From Bacteroidaceae bacterium (GTDB lineage Bacteria; Bacteroidota; Bacteroidia; Bacteroidales; Bacteroidaceae): DNA of 62,686 nt. The translations under genes and the position numbers were made by a program. This document shows positions 51,186 through 59,681 of the stretch, piece after piece (position 1 is the first letter of the stretch; the number at the start of each line of letters is the position of its first letter). The notes under the pieces are model-generated. The model was not told the DNA's origin. It saw nothing but the letters and a program-made list of their open reading frames with translations, and did no database searches. Location: the NCBI GenBank assembly GCA_900771425.1, contig CAAGNV010000066.1, positions 1-62,686 of the forward strand, in the 5' to 3' direction.

Positions 51186-52862
51186 TCATTTCTCACTTTT
51201 AACTCTCACTTGCTCGGTTGCGAATGAAACGGTACTGAGCCTGTGTGTGACGAAGATGATGGTGGTGTCGGCATACCGTGCCTTTATGTTTTGAAGAACG
51301 GCTTGCTCCGTCTCGATGTCGAGGGCTGATGTGGCTTCGTCGAGAAGGAGTATCTGGCATGGGCGCAGTATGGCTCGTGCTATGGCTATGCGCTGTGCCT
51401 GACCTTCTGAGAGTCCTCCTCCTCCTTCCCCGCATTTGGTTTCAAGTCCGAGAGGAAGGGCTCGCACGAAGTCTGCCTCGGCCAGATGTAGGGCTTCGTA
51501 CATCTCTTCGGTTGTGGCATCGGGCTTGCCGAATCGCAGGTTTTCACGGATAGTCCCTGAGAAGAGTGAGTTGCCCTGTGGCACATAACTGAAATGACTG
51601 CGCCAAGACGACTGCAACTCAGTATCGGCTATAGGCGTGATGGTGCCTTGCTGTGGCTCTACAAGCTTGAGCATCAGTCGCAGTATTGTAGTCTTGCCTG
51701 CGCCGGTCTCACCCAGAATGGCAGTGAACGAACCTGGTGTGAAGTCGTGGCTGAAGTGGTTGAGGACCTTGCGGCCGGCTGAGGTGTATTGATATGTGAC
51801 GTCGGTGAAGCGAATGCCGATGGATTGGTTTGTGGTTGAAGGGGTAGGGGCTGAAGGACTTGTGATTGGATGGTCTAACACTTCAACAGGCAGTTCTTCC
51901 AGTTCCATGAGACGTTCGGATGACGTGAGGCTGTTGACAAACGTAGGGAACAGGCGGCCGAGTTCGAGCAGTGGGTGCTGAATGCGGCTTACCAACTGTG
52001 TGAATGCCATGAGTATGCCGACGGTGATGAATCCGTCGTGGAGCTGTATGAGACAGTAGATGAGGGCAATGAATGCACTGCCACGGAATCCGATGAATAT
52101 GATGGTACGGGTAAGGATTGAGAACTGTGCACGGCTCTTGACTTGCCATTGCAGGAGTGACTGACGCTTCTCCAGTCGGCTGACCATCTCTTCTGCCATC
52201 TCCATAACCTTGATTACCAACTTATGCTGTATGCTTTCCTGTATGATGGCTTGCAGACTGCTGTTGCTGTCCTTTACCTTACGGACTATGCGACGCATCT
52301 TACGGAAATAAATCTTGCTGAGTACGAGGAATATAGGACATGCAATGACAAGAATGTAAGCCAACTTGGCATCCATGAGAAGCAGGTAAATGAGTGATGC
52401 AACGAACTGGACGATGATGGTGACGAGGAATGGCAGTACCTCGGTCATGAGGTTGACTATGTCGTTGACATCGCTGAAAAGTCGGTTGAGTACATCACCG
52501 CTGTGGAAATGCTCAATTCCTTCCCACTTGCCACGAAGCAGACGTGAGAAGAAGTTGCGCTGCATGTCGTTCTGTGACTTCACGCCCAGTACTGCTGCCA
52601 CCCATGTGTGTGATATGTTGCACAGGAACTCAAGCAGTATGATGCCGATGTAGAGTATGGCTGTAGGTATCAGTGAACCTTCGGCCTTGCCTGTAGCAAT
52701 GTCGGTAAGCTGGCGCAGCACCTCGACACCATACAGTCCTGCTCCGACCTGGATGAGACCGATGCCCATGTTCCACAATGCTTGCTTGCGGCATCCCTTG
52801 TGATGTCGCCAAAGCCAGTTTGTTATGGCACGTGTGGAGTATTTAGTCTTGTTCAGTTTCAT
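51186..52862 (-). CDS. ABC exporter (fused membrane + ATPase domains)
   Basis: 558 residues from the ATG at 52862, which overlaps the nadK stop in ATGA; an in-frame ATG 7 codons earlier lies inside nadK. The N-terminal six-helix membrane domain (about 20-310) is followed by a nucleotide-binding domain with LGETGAGKTT (Walker A), a degenerate signature LSEGQAQR in place of LSGGQ, and QILLLDEATSALD (Walker B). It is MsbA/half-transporter-like and should work as a dimer exporting a lipid, peptide or drug. Substrate unknown. Translational coupling to nadK is likely. Confidence 0.85.
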   Translation of the reverse strand: MKLNKTKYSTRAITNWLWRHHKGCRKQALWNMGIGLIQVGAGLYGVEVLRQLTDIATGKAEGSLIPTAILYIGIILLEFLCNISHTWVAAVLGVKSQNDMQRNFFSRLLRGKWEGIEHFHSGDVLNRLFSDVNDIVNLMTEVLPFLVTIIVQFVASLIYLLLMDAKLAYILVIACPIFLVLSKIYFRKMRRIVRKVKDSNSSLQAIIQESIQHKLVIKVMEMAEEMVSRLEKRQSLLQWQVKSRAQFSILTRTIIFIGFRGSAFIALIYCLIQLHDGFITVGILMAFTQLVSRIQHPLLELGRLFPTFVNSLTSSERLMELEELPVEVLDHPITSPSAPTPSTTNQSIGIRFTDVTYQYTSAGRKVLNHFSHDFTPGSFTAILGETGAGKTTILRLMLKLVEPQQGTITPIADTELQSSWRSHFSYVPQGNSLFSGTIRENLRFGKPDATTEEMYEALHLAEADFVRALPLGLETKCGEGGGGLSEGQAQRIAIARAILRPCQILLLDEATSALDIETEQAVLQNIKARYADTTIIFVTHRLSTVSFATEQVRVKSEK

Positions 52863-53746
52863 TTTCTTACGTCTGCTCCCCACATCATCTTGGTCCTGAG
52901 CGTTGAGAAATAACTGCCGTCGGGGCGTGTGATGACCTTTACGCTGTATGGTGCTTTGTTGATGTGCAGGTGAATGTTGTCGGGATAACCCTGGCTTCTG
53001 CCATCGAACGATACGAGGAAGTTCTTGCTTCGGCTTTCTACGCAGAGGTCAACCGTTGAGTTGTCGCTTATGACGATAGGGCGCATGTTGAGGCTGTGAG
53101 GTGCTACCGGAGTGAGTACTATGGCCCCGAGCTGAGGTACTATGATAGGTCCGCCGACACTGAGCGAGTAGGCAGTACTGCCGGTAGGAGTGCTGATGAT
53201 GAGTCCGTCGGCCTGGTATGTAGTGAGATATTCGCCGTCAATCGATGTGTGAATGCTGATCATGGCAGATATGTCGTGCTTCAGGATGGCAATCTCGTTG
53301 AGTGAGAACGGATACCCCTTGAGAGGCATCTCGTCGCAGGTCATGCGCAGAACGCTGTGGTGCTCCACGTTGTACTTTCCGCGGAATATGTCGTTAAGAG
53401 CCGGTTCAATGTCCTCAGGCGAGAAGTTGGCAAGGAAACCAAGACGGCCTGTGTTGATACCGAGGATAGGGATGTTGCGATGGCTTACACGGCTTGCTGT
53501 CTGCAGGAAAGTGCCGTCACCACCCATGCTTACGGCTATGTCGGCTGTGAAATTGTCATCTGATATGATTTCGCACTCAGGAATGTCGATGAGCATCTTG
53601 TCGCGTAGGAAAGAACAGAATCCCTCGCTGATGGCAATGTCAATGCCCAGTTCGCTGGCAACGGCGATGAGTTTCTGTGCTGCCATCGATTTCTTTTCCT
53701 GATATTCGTTTCCAAAGAGTGCAATCTTAAATTTCCTATCTTCCAT
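52859..53746 (-). CDS. nadK: NAD kinase
   Basis: 295 residues. Key motifs are GGDGTFLQ (75-82), NTGRLGFLANF, NEIAI, and TPTGSTAYSLSVGGPI with the later APHSLNMRPIV. The enzyme phosphorylates NAD to NADP with ATP or polyphosphate in the cytoplasm. It is divergent from pdxJ (93 nt between start codons) and overlaps the following ABC exporter by 4 nt. Confidence 0.94.
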   Translation of the reverse strand: MEDRKFKIALFGNEYQEKKSMAAQKLIAVASELGIDIAISEGFCSFLRDKMLIDIPECEIISDDNFTADIAVSMGGDGTFLQTASRVSHRNIPILGINTGRLGFLANFSPEDIEPALNDIFRGKYNVEHHSVLRMTCDEMPLKGYPFSLNEIAILKHDISAMISIHTSIDGEYLTTYQADGLIISTPTGSTAYSLSVGGPIIVPQLGAIVLTPVAPHSLNMRPIVISDNSTVDLCVESRSKNFLVSFDGRSQGYPDNIHLHINKAPYSVKVITRPDGSYFSTLRTKMMWGADVRK

Positions 53747-53811
53747 ACCTGTTTTGGCGTTTTTTTGTATAAATAATCTTAACGAAAACGTGTCACGTCA
53801 GATTTTTTCCT

Positions 53812-53819
53812 TACTTTTG
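53812..53819 (+). promoter_or_regulatory. -7 element TACTTTTG of pdxJ
   Basis: Perfect TAnnTTTG match 20 nt before the ATG at 53840. It supports that start over an in-frame start at 53819, which overlaps the element. Confidence 0.6.
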
Positions 53820-53839
53820 TGCGCAAAGTTACAAAAATT

Positions 53840-54571
53840 ATGACTAAACTAAGTGTAAACATCAATAAAATTGCAACAATACGCAACGCAAGAGGTGGAA
53901 ATAACCCCGATATATTGCGTGTCGCTCATGATTGTGAACAATTTGGTGCTGATGGCATCACGGTACATCCTCGGCCTGACGAACGTCATATTCGTTATCA
54001 GGATGTGCGTGACCTGAAGCCTATGTTGACCACTGAATTTAACATCGAAGGTTATCCTCAGCGCAGTTTCATTGACCTTGTAAAGGAAGTGAAATCTACT
54101 CAGGTGACTCTCGTTCCTGACAGTCCTGACCAGATTACGTCGAACCACGGATGGGACACGAAGGCCAACTATGACTTCCTCGTTGACGTAGTGAAGGAAT
54201 TCAAGGACTGTGGCATCCGCACTTCCATATTCGTTGATCCCGATGCCGAGATGGTTGAATGGGCTGCTAAGATCGGTGCTGACCGTGTGGAACTCTATAC
54301 CGAACCATACGCTACTGCCTTCCCTAAGAACCACGAAGAGGCTGTGCGTCCGTTTGTAGAGGCTGCTGAAGTAGCACGCAAGTGTGGATTAGGACTCAAT
54401 GCAGGACACGACCTCAGTCTTGTGAACCTGTACTATCTGATAGAAAAGATACCTTATATTGACGAGGTGAGCATCGGTCATGCATTGGTGTGCGATGCCT
54501 TGTACCTGGGTCTCCGTGAGGCCGTCAGGCAATATAAGCAGCAGACACTCCTTCACCCTCTGAGCAAGTAA
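53840..54571 (+). CDS. pdxJ: Pyridoxine 5'-phosphate synthase
   Basis: 243 residues starting at MTKLSVNINKIATIRNARGG. A TIM barrel with the PdxJ signatures GADGITVHPRPDERHIR, EFNIEGYP, TLVPDSPDQITSNHGWD and GLGLNAGHDLS. It condenses 1-deoxyxylulose 5-phosphate with 3-amino-2-oxopropyl phosphate in de novo vitamin B6 synthesis. First gene of a plus-strand run leading into exbB-exbD-tonB, an order I recognise from other Bacteroidales. Confidence 0.94.
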   Translation: MTKLSVNINKIATIRNARGGNNPDILRVAHDCEQFGADGITVHPRPDERHIRYQDVRDLKPMLTTEFNIEGYPQRSFIDLVKEVKSTQVTLVPDSPDQITSNHGWDTKANYDFLVDVVKEFKDCGIRTSIFVDPDAEMVEWAAKIGADRVELYTEPYATAFPKNHEEAVRPFVEAAEVARKCGLGLNAGHDLSLVNLYYLIEKIPYIDEVSIGHALVCDALYLGLREAVRQYKQQTLLHPLSK

Positions 54572-54647
54572 CGACGGTGTGTCGCTGATGTTGACAGTGT
54601 AGCTAATTAATAATTTTTACTAATAAAACTCTTAATTCAAGTTTCTT

Positions 54648-55265
54648 ATGCAAGAACTCAGTATTCTGGAACTCGCCAAGCAAGGTGGATGGATAATGAT
54701 AGTCCTCGCCGTGCTTTCTGTTGTAGCTGTCTATATCTTTACCGACCGCTTCATTGCCATCCGCAGTGCGGGCAAGGTCGATAAACTCTTCATGGAGCGA
54801 ATCCGTGACTATGTGAAGAACAATGACTTGCGTTCTGCTATCAATTTCTGCCGTATCACCAACACAGCTACGGCACGCATTATTGAACGTGGTCTCAGCC
54901 GTATAGGACGCCCTGCTCCTGAAATTCAGGCAGCTGTTGAAAACACAGGCAATCTTGAAGTGGCATTGCTCGAGAAGCGACTCCCTGTGCTTGCTACCAT
55001 TGCCAGCGGTGCTCCTATGATTGGATTCCTTGGTACCGTTACAGGTATGGTCGAGGCATTCTGGCAGATGTCAAACGCTGGTGGTAACCTCGATATCAGC
55101 ATGCTTTCAAGTGGCATCTATCAGGCCATGGTAACAACCGTAGGCGGTCTGATTGTAGGTATCGTAGCATTGTTTGCATATAATTATTTAGTGGCTAAGA
55201 TTGACGGAGTGGTGAACGAGATAGAACGTGAGTCGCTCTCATTCATGGACTTGATGAATGAATAA
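54648..55265 (+). CDS. exbB: MotA/TolQ/ExbB-type proton channel subunit
   Basis: 205 residues with three hydrophobic segments: GGWIMIVLAVLSVVAVYIF near the N-terminus and two after residue 110 (GAPMIGFLGTVTGMVEAFW; YQAMVTTVGGLIVGIVALF). The GxxGTVxGM motif is typical. Together with the ExbD and TonB proteins downstream it forms the inner-membrane motor that uses the proton gradient to drive outer-membrane receptors. TolQ is an alternative name, as the two subfamilies are hard to separate by eye. Confidence 0.9.
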   Translation: MQELSILELAKQGGWIMIVLAVLSVVAVYIFTDRFIAIRSAGKVDKLFMERIRDYVKNNDLRSAINFCRITNTATARIIERGLSRIGRPAPEIQAAVENTGNLEVALLEKRLPVLATIASGAPMIGFLGTVTGMVEAFWQMSNAGGNLDISMLSSGIYQAMVTTVGGLIVGIVALFAYNYLVAKIDGVVNEIERESLSFMDLMNE

Positions 55266-55304
55266 GTTCCAGTTGGCAGCAGACGATATATTTCTGCTGC
55301 TTAA

Positions 55305-55325
55305 CTCCTCATCTCCTCATCTCCT
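55305..55325. repeat. CTCCTCATCTCC simple repeat
   Basis: Short direct repeat in the exbB-exbD spacer, the complement of the simple repeat at 2968-3031. Confidence 0.5.
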
Positions 55326-55343
55326 TAACTCCTACCAAAATTT

Positions 55344-55760
55344 ATGAGTATCAAACGTAGAACAAAGATAGAACCGACGTTCTCAATGTCGTCAATGACC
55401 GACATCATCTTCCTCCTGCTCATATTCTTCATGATTACGAGCACGATGGTTGCACCGAATGCCATCAAGGTGTTATTGCCTCAGAGCAAGAAGCAGTCAA
55501 CCATAAAGGCCGTTTCGCGTGTAGTCATAGACAAGGACCTGAACATGTACGTGGCATTGGGTGAAGAGACAGAGACCCCGGTTACACTTGAAGAATTACC
55601 GGCACGACTGCAGAGTGCACAGAACGACTCAACTGAATTGTTCGTCTCGCTCTATGCCGATGAATCAGTGCCATATAAGAATGTAGTAGAAGTGCTAAAC
55701 GTAGCTAACGAGAACCACTTGAAGATGGTGCTGGCTACACGTCCGCCTGAAAGACAATGA
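55344..55760 (+). CDS. exbD: ExbD/TolR biopolymer transport protein
   Basis: 138 residues: short basic N-terminus, one membrane helix (MTDIIFLLLIFFMITST) carrying the family's essential Asp in SMTDIIF, and a periplasmic domain. Its stop TGA overlaps the start of the tonB-like gene in ATGA, so the two are translationally coupled. Partner of ExbB in the proton-driven motor. Confidence 0.9.
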   Translation: MSIKRRTKIEPTFSMSSMTDIIFLLLIFFMITSTMVAPNAIKVLLPQSKKQSTIKAVSRVVIDKDLNMYVALGEETETPVTLEELPARLQSAQNDSTELFVSLYADESVPYKNVVEVLNVANENHLKMVLATRPPERQ

Positions 55761-56872
55761 GTGATAAGAAACGCAGGTTTATTTCCACGTTAGTGACAGT
55801 GACAGTGCACCTGGTGGTGCTGCTGTTGCTCATGTTCATCACACTTCGCCTTGCTGACAAGAGTGAGGTGGAGGACGGTGTGCCTGTATTGCTCGGAGAG
55901 GTGGAGGATGCCGAAGGTGCTGACATGGGTGGCTTGCCTGACGACATGGGTGAGGTTACCGATGATGCCGATGCTGATGAGGATACGGAGGCTGAAACGG
56001 ACGAAACTGAAGATATTCCACAGGTTACGGCACCGACAGCCAAGGAACTGGCTGCTGAGAGAGCTGCACGTGAAGCTGCTGCACGTGAAGCTGCTGCAAA
56101 AGAGGCTGCCCGTGAGGCTTCAAGGAAAGCTGCAGAAGAAGCTTCAAGGAAAGCTGCAGAAGAGGCACGCAGACAGGAACAACTCATTGCTCAGGAACGT
56201 GAACGTGCCATAGCTGCCGAGAAAGCCCGTGCAGAGGCTCAAAGAAGGGCTGCAGAGGCTCGTGCCCGTGCTGAAGCAGAGGCTCGTGCCCGTGCAGAAG
56301 CTCAACGTAAAGCTGAGGAAGCCAGAGCACAGGCTGAGGCTCAAAGAAGGGCAGAAGAAGCCCGTCGTAAGGCTGCAGAAGAAGCTCGTCGTAAAGCCGA
56401 GGAAGAAGCCAGAAGAAGGGCTGAGGCTGAGGCTCGTGCCAAGGCAGAAGCTGAAGCCCGTGCAAGGGCAAATGCCAACAGTCGTGTCCAAGGTGCATTT
56501 GGTCGTGGTACCCATCCTGAGAACAGTGGAAGCACACAGGGGCAGGGTGTACAGGGTTCGCCTACTGGCAATAGCAATGTAGGTCGTACCAGTGGCACTG
56601 GCGGCACTGGCAATGCTATGGCCAAGGTAGGCTCACGAACTGTGAAGATGCTTCAGAAACCAACATACAGCGATCCTACAAGTGAAGGCACAATTGTCGT
56701 TGCGATAACCGTTGATTCACAGGGTAGGGTGGCTACTGCCCGCATAAGTAGTGCTACGACTACCTCTTCAAAACTTCGTGATTCGGCTCTTGCAGCAGCA
56801 CGTAATTCTACGTTCAGTGCTGGTGAGAGCAACGAGGCAGGTACCATTACTTACGTTTTCAAGCAAAGATAA
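55757..56872 (+). CDS. TonB/TolA-like energy transducer with long Ala-Glu-Arg helix
   Basis: 371 residues. One N-terminal membrane helix (STLVTVTVHLVVLLLLMFIT) is followed by an acidic stretch (about 35-95), a roughly 145-residue highly charged helical region (about 97-243) made of AAREAAAREA, EEARRKAEEEA-type units, a Gly/Ser/Asn-rich linker and a TonB C-terminal-like domain (VGSRTVKMLQKPTYSDPTSE, GTIVVAITVDSQGRVATARI). The long helix is TolA-like and would span the periplasm. In the motor it would carry energy to outer-membrane receptors. Tandem DNA repeats underlie the helix. Confidence 0.82.
   Translation: MSDKKRRFISTLVTVTVHLVVLLLLMFITLRLADKSEVEDGVPVLLGEVEDAEGADMGGLPDDMGEVTDDADADEDTEAETDETEDIPQVTAPTAKELAAERAAREAAAREAAAKEAAREASRKAAEEASRKAAEEARRQEQLIAQERERAIAAEKARAEAQRRAAEARARAEAEARARAEAQRKAEEARAQAEAQRRAEEARRKAAEEARRKAEEEARRRAEAEARAKAEAEARARANANSRVQGAFGRGTHPENSGSTQGQGVQGSPTGNSNVGRTSGTGGTGNAMAKVGSRTVKMLQKPTYSDPTSEGTIVVAITVDSQGRVATARISSATTTSSKLRDSALAAARNSTFSAGESNEAGTITYVFKQR
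56037..56475 (+). repeat. Repetitive coding DNA of the TonB/TolA helix
   Basis: Repeated GAAGCTGCTGCACGT and AAGCTTCAAGGAAAGCTGCA blocks encode the Ala/Glu/Arg-rich helix. Units of 15-24 bp are near identical, so copy number could change without breaking frame. Confidence 0.65.
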
Positions 56873-56900
56873 TGGCTTGACATAAAACTGCCTATCTCTC

Positions 56901-57530
56901 ATGCTCCGACTCCAAGACATAACGATACGCTATGGTGACAAGACCATACTGAAGGATTTCTCCCTGTCTGTCGATAAGGGGGAAATCGTTTGTTTATGCG
57001 GTGAGTCAGGATGTGGCAAGACGTCGTTGCTGAATGCTGTGATGGGGTTTGTTGACTGTGAGGGCTCCATATCGTTTGATGGGGTAGGTATGACAGCTGC
57101 CAATATCGATGAGATACGCCGACAGATTGCTTATGTTCCTCAGGAACTGGCTCTGCCACAGGAGACTGTGAGTGAGATGGTAAGGCTTCCGTTCATGCTG
57201 AAGGCTAACCGTGCTGTTGCTTTCAGTGAGGAGATGATTACTGAGGAATGGAGGCGCCTGAACCTTGATGCTTCGTTACTACAGATGGGTACCGGACAGA
57301 TAAGTGGTGGCCAGCGACAGCGTATAATGCTCAGTGTGGCTGGTTTGCTGCGGAAACCTCTGTTGATAGTTGATGAACCAACCAGTGCTCTTGATGCTGA
57401 CAGTGCCCGATTGGTGCTTGATTACTTCCGTTTCCTTGCCAGGGAACGTGGCATGGCTATACTGCTTGCTTCGCACCATGCCGAGATTATCAATGGATGC
57501 GATAGGAGAGAGGAGATGAGGAGACAGTAG
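56901..57530 (+). CDS. ABC transporter ATP-binding protein (FetA/YbbL-like)
   Basis: 209 residues, a single ATPase domain: CGESGCGKTS (Walker A), ISGGQRQR (signature), LLIVDEPTSALD (Walker B) and ASHHAE (switch His). It pairs with the UPF0014 permease 75 nt downstream, which is the FetA-FetB arrangement linked to iron export in E. coli. The last codons (RREEMRRQ) are encoded by the same GAGGAGATGAGGAG-type simple repeat seen between genes elsewhere, as if repeat DNA had moved the stop codon. Confidence 0.8.
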   Translation: MLRLQDITIRYGDKTILKDFSLSVDKGEIVCLCGESGCGKTSLLNAVMGFVDCEGSISFDGVGMTAANIDEIRRQIAYVPQELALPQETVSEMVRLPFMLKANRAVAFSEEMITEEWRRLNLDASLLQMGTGQISGGQRQRIMLSVAGLLRKPLLIVDEPTSALDADSARLVLDYFRFLARERGMAILLASHHAEIINGCDRREEMRRQ

Positions 57531-57573
57531 TTAAGTAGTTAAGTAGTTAAAGTAGTTAAAGTAGTTGAGTAGC
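57526..57573. repeat. AGTAGTTAAGTAGTTAA tandem repeat
   Basis: About six imperfect 9-10-bp units starting at the fetA-like stop codon and filling half of the gap before the permease gene. Confidence 0.65.
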
Positions 57574-57604
57574 TGGTAAATCATCCATAAGACAAGGGAG
57601 TGAT

Positions 57605-58429
57605 ATGAATACAGTGACTGACATAAATCTGCTGGGGTTGGGCATAGGGGTCTTGCTCATGCTTCTGCCTCTGTTTTGCCTGTACAAGATACGTACGGGG
57701 TTGGTTCACTCTACTCTGTCTGCTATCATACGCATGATTGTACAGCTTTGGCTCATAGGACTTTATCTGCAATACTTGTTTATATATAATATATGGTGGG
57801 TGAACCTGATATGGGGCGTCATCATGACTCTTGTGGCTACTGGAACTGCTTTGCAGAGAACTAAACTGAAACCTCAGGTACTGGGATTTCCGTTGTTCAT
57901 TGCCTTCTTTGCTTCCGCATTGGTCATTGCTGCCTATTTCATCGGGTTGGTGATGACTGGTGGTTCGTTCCATTCGTTTGAATCCACTGGCTTTGCCTCT
58001 TCATTATTCTCTGCCCGTTACTTCATTCCTATCTTCGGACTCCTGTTGGGGAATATGCTTGGGGTTAATGTGTTGGCACTGAGTACTTATTTCGATGGAA
58101 TACGTCGTGAACAACAGATGTACCGTTACCTCTTGGGCAATGGTGCTACACGTTGGGAGGCTTCGCTGCCATTCCTCCGTAAGGCTATTATAAAGGCGTT
58201 CAACCCTTGTATTGCCAATATGGCTGTTATGGGACTGGTTGCCATGCCAGGGACGATGATTGGCCAGATTCTCGGTGGCAGTGACCCGAGTGAAGCTATA
58301 AAGTATCAGATGATGATTGTCGTTATCACGTTTGTTGCTTCCATGGCTTCGCTGATGATAACGATATGGATTGCCCAGACTCGCTGCTTTGACAGGATGG
58401 GCAGGTTGAAGGATGTAACGTCGAAATAA
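57605..58429 (+). CDS. UPF0014 family permease (FetB/YbbM-like)
   Basis: 274 residues with seven or so hydrophobic helices. Family landmarks are TLSAIIRMIVQLWLIGLYL, FSARYFIPIFGLLLGNMLG and VMGLVAMPGTMIGQILGGSDPSEAI. Paired with the ATPase upstream it forms a small ABC transporter, FetAB in E. coli (iron homeostasis); the substrate here is unproven. Confidence 0.85.
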   Translation: MNTVTDINLLGLGIGVLLMLLPLFCLYKIRTGLVHSTLSAIIRMIVQLWLIGLYLQYLFIYNIWWVNLIWGVIMTLVATGTALQRTKLKPQVLGFPLFIAFFASALVIAAYFIGLVMTGGSFHSFESTGFASSLFSARYFIPIFGLLLGNMLGVNVLALSTYFDGIRREQQMYRYLLGNGATRWEASLPFLRKAIIKAFNPCIANMAVMGLVAMPGTMIGQILGGSDPSEAIKYQMMIVVITFVASMASLMITIWIAQTRCFDRMGRLKDVTSK

Positions 58430-58572
58430 AACTTGACATCAGATGGTACAACGCAGAATGAAGAACCTTTTTGGGTTACATTAAGTGTATATTGAGGCGC
58501 TTGACTCTACATACTCGGTATAATACAAAAGAGTTTTTTCGGCTTTTGCTTGTATGTATCGAATGTTTTGTC

Positions 58573-58580
58573 TAACTTTG
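58573..58580 (+). promoter_or_regulatory. -7 element TAACTTTG of the toxin-antitoxin pair
   Basis: Perfect TAnnTTTG match 28 nt before the antitoxin ATG; a TTG triplet lies 20 bp upstream. Confidence 0.6.
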
Positions 58581-58608
58581 CACTCAAAGAAACATAGAAT
58601 ACTTATAT

Positions 58609-58857
58609 ATGAAAACAATAGCATTGGAATCTACCACCCAACAGGTGCAACAAAATCAGATTGTCGTTACGCTTGACGATGTCTCGTTGATGGGTAGCAT
58701 CAGAAAGGCTATATCGCTGATGCGTGGAGTAAAGTCAGTATCTTTGCCTAAGAAGAAAAGGATAAGTGGCATAGAACGCTCTATGCAGGAGGTAAAGGCA
58801 GGCAAATTGTACGAGGCAAAAGACCTTGATGACTTGTTCGAACAGTTGAATAGTTGA
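58609..58857 (+). CDS. Antitoxin of a YafQ-type toxin-antitoxin pair
   Basis: 82 residues, no clear named fold. The N-terminal half (MKTIALESTTQQVQQNQIVV, LDDVSLMGSIRKAISLMRGV) may form the DNA-binding part. The C-terminal half (ERSMQEVKAGKLYEAKDLDDLFEQLN) is acidic and helical, as expected for a toxin-wrapping tail. Its stop lies one base before the toxin ATG. The antitoxin should neutralise the toxin and repress this promoter; both are inferred from the arrangement. Confidence 0.75.
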   Translation: MKTIALESTTQQVQQNQIVVTLDDVSLMGSIRKAISLMRGVKSVSLPKKKRISGIERSMQEVKAGKLYEAKDLDDLFEQLNS

Positions 58858-58858
58858 T

Positions 58859-59131
58859 ATGTATTCTATTAAATATACAGGTCAGTTCAAGCGTGACTAT
58901 AAGCGCTGTAAAAAGCGTGGATTAGATATGCAATTGCTTCATACAGCCATTGCCATTCTGGCAACTAATGGAGAATTGCCTTCTCAGTATAGGCCTCATA
59001 AACTGTCGGGGAAATATGACGGATATTGGGAATGTCATATTCAGCCCGATTGGCTAATGGTATGGCAGCAATTCGATGCAGAGCTGTTGTTACATCTCAC
59101 CAATACTGGTTCGCATTCCGATATTTTCTAA
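58859..59131 (+). CDS. YafQ/RelE-family mRNA interferase toxin
   Basis: 90 residues, full length for the family. The catalytic set is preserved: His47 in RPHKLSG, His60 and Asp64 in ECHIQPDW, and His86 in the terminal GSHSDIF. The N-terminal YTGQFKRDYKRCKKRGLDM is typical. YafQ toxins cut mRNA on the ribosome when freed from the antitoxin. It lies between fetB-like and smpB genes with its own promoter, a common pattern for such mobile modules. Confidence 0.88.
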   Translation: MYSIKYTGQFKRDYKRCKKRGLDMQLLHTAIAILATNGELPSQYRPHKLSGKYDGYWECHIQPDWLMVWQQFDAELLLHLTNTGSHSDIF

Positions 59132-59190
59132 TTAGTATTTCGTATTTCGTAATTCGTATTTCTCCCCCTTGGGGGGAGCCAGAGGGGGCT

Positions 59191-59670
59191 TCAATACTCT
59201 TTCCTCCTTGCTCTGTCCATCTCCATGCGGTCTTGCTTCTCCTTTAGTGTTTGGCGCTTGTCGTATTCCTTCTTACCTTTGGCAAGTGCAATGGCAAGTT
59301 TTGCAAGTCCTTTCTCGTTGATGAACAGACGTATAGGTACGATGGTGAAACCTGGATTCTTGGCTTCTGCTTCAAGGTTGCGGAGTTCCTTGCGGTTGAG
59401 GAGCAGTTTGCGTTCACGGCGTTCTATGTGGTTGTTGTATGAGCCTTGGAGGTACTGGGCTACGTACATGTTCTTCACCCACATCTCGCCTTGTACGAAG
59501 TAACAGTAGGTATCTACGAGGCTGGCTTTGCCTGCACGGATTGACTTTATCTCGGTGCCTGTGAGCACTATGCCTGCCGTGAAGGTATCGATGAATTCAT
59601 AGTCAAACGATGCTCGCTTGTTCTTTATGTTGATGTGTTGCTGCTTCTGCAGCTTGTTCTTCTTTGCCAT
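59191..59670 (-). CDS. smpB: SsrA-binding protein
   Basis: 159 residues from the ATG at 59670 (MAKKNKLQKQ); longer frames upstream run back into the receptor gene. SmpB features: NKRASFDYEFIDTFTAGIVL, GTEIKSIRAGKASLVDTY, GEMWVKNMYVAQY, RKLLLNRKEL and the basic C-terminal tail (KKEYDKRQTLKEKQDRMEMD then RARRKEY). It binds tmRNA and brings it to stalled ribosomes. It begins 11 nt after the receptor gene stop, so the two share a transcript. The tmRNA gene itself is not in this window. Confidence 0.93.
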   Translation of the reverse strand: MAKKNKLQKQQHINIKNKRASFDYEFIDTFTAGIVLTGTEIKSIRAGKASLVDTYCYFVQGEMWVKNMYVAQYLQGSYNNHIERRERKLLLNRKELRNLEAEAKNPGFTIVPIRLFINEKGLAKLAIALAKGKKEYDKRQTLKEKQDRMEMDRARRKEY

Positions 59671-59681
59671 ATTGTTGTGTG

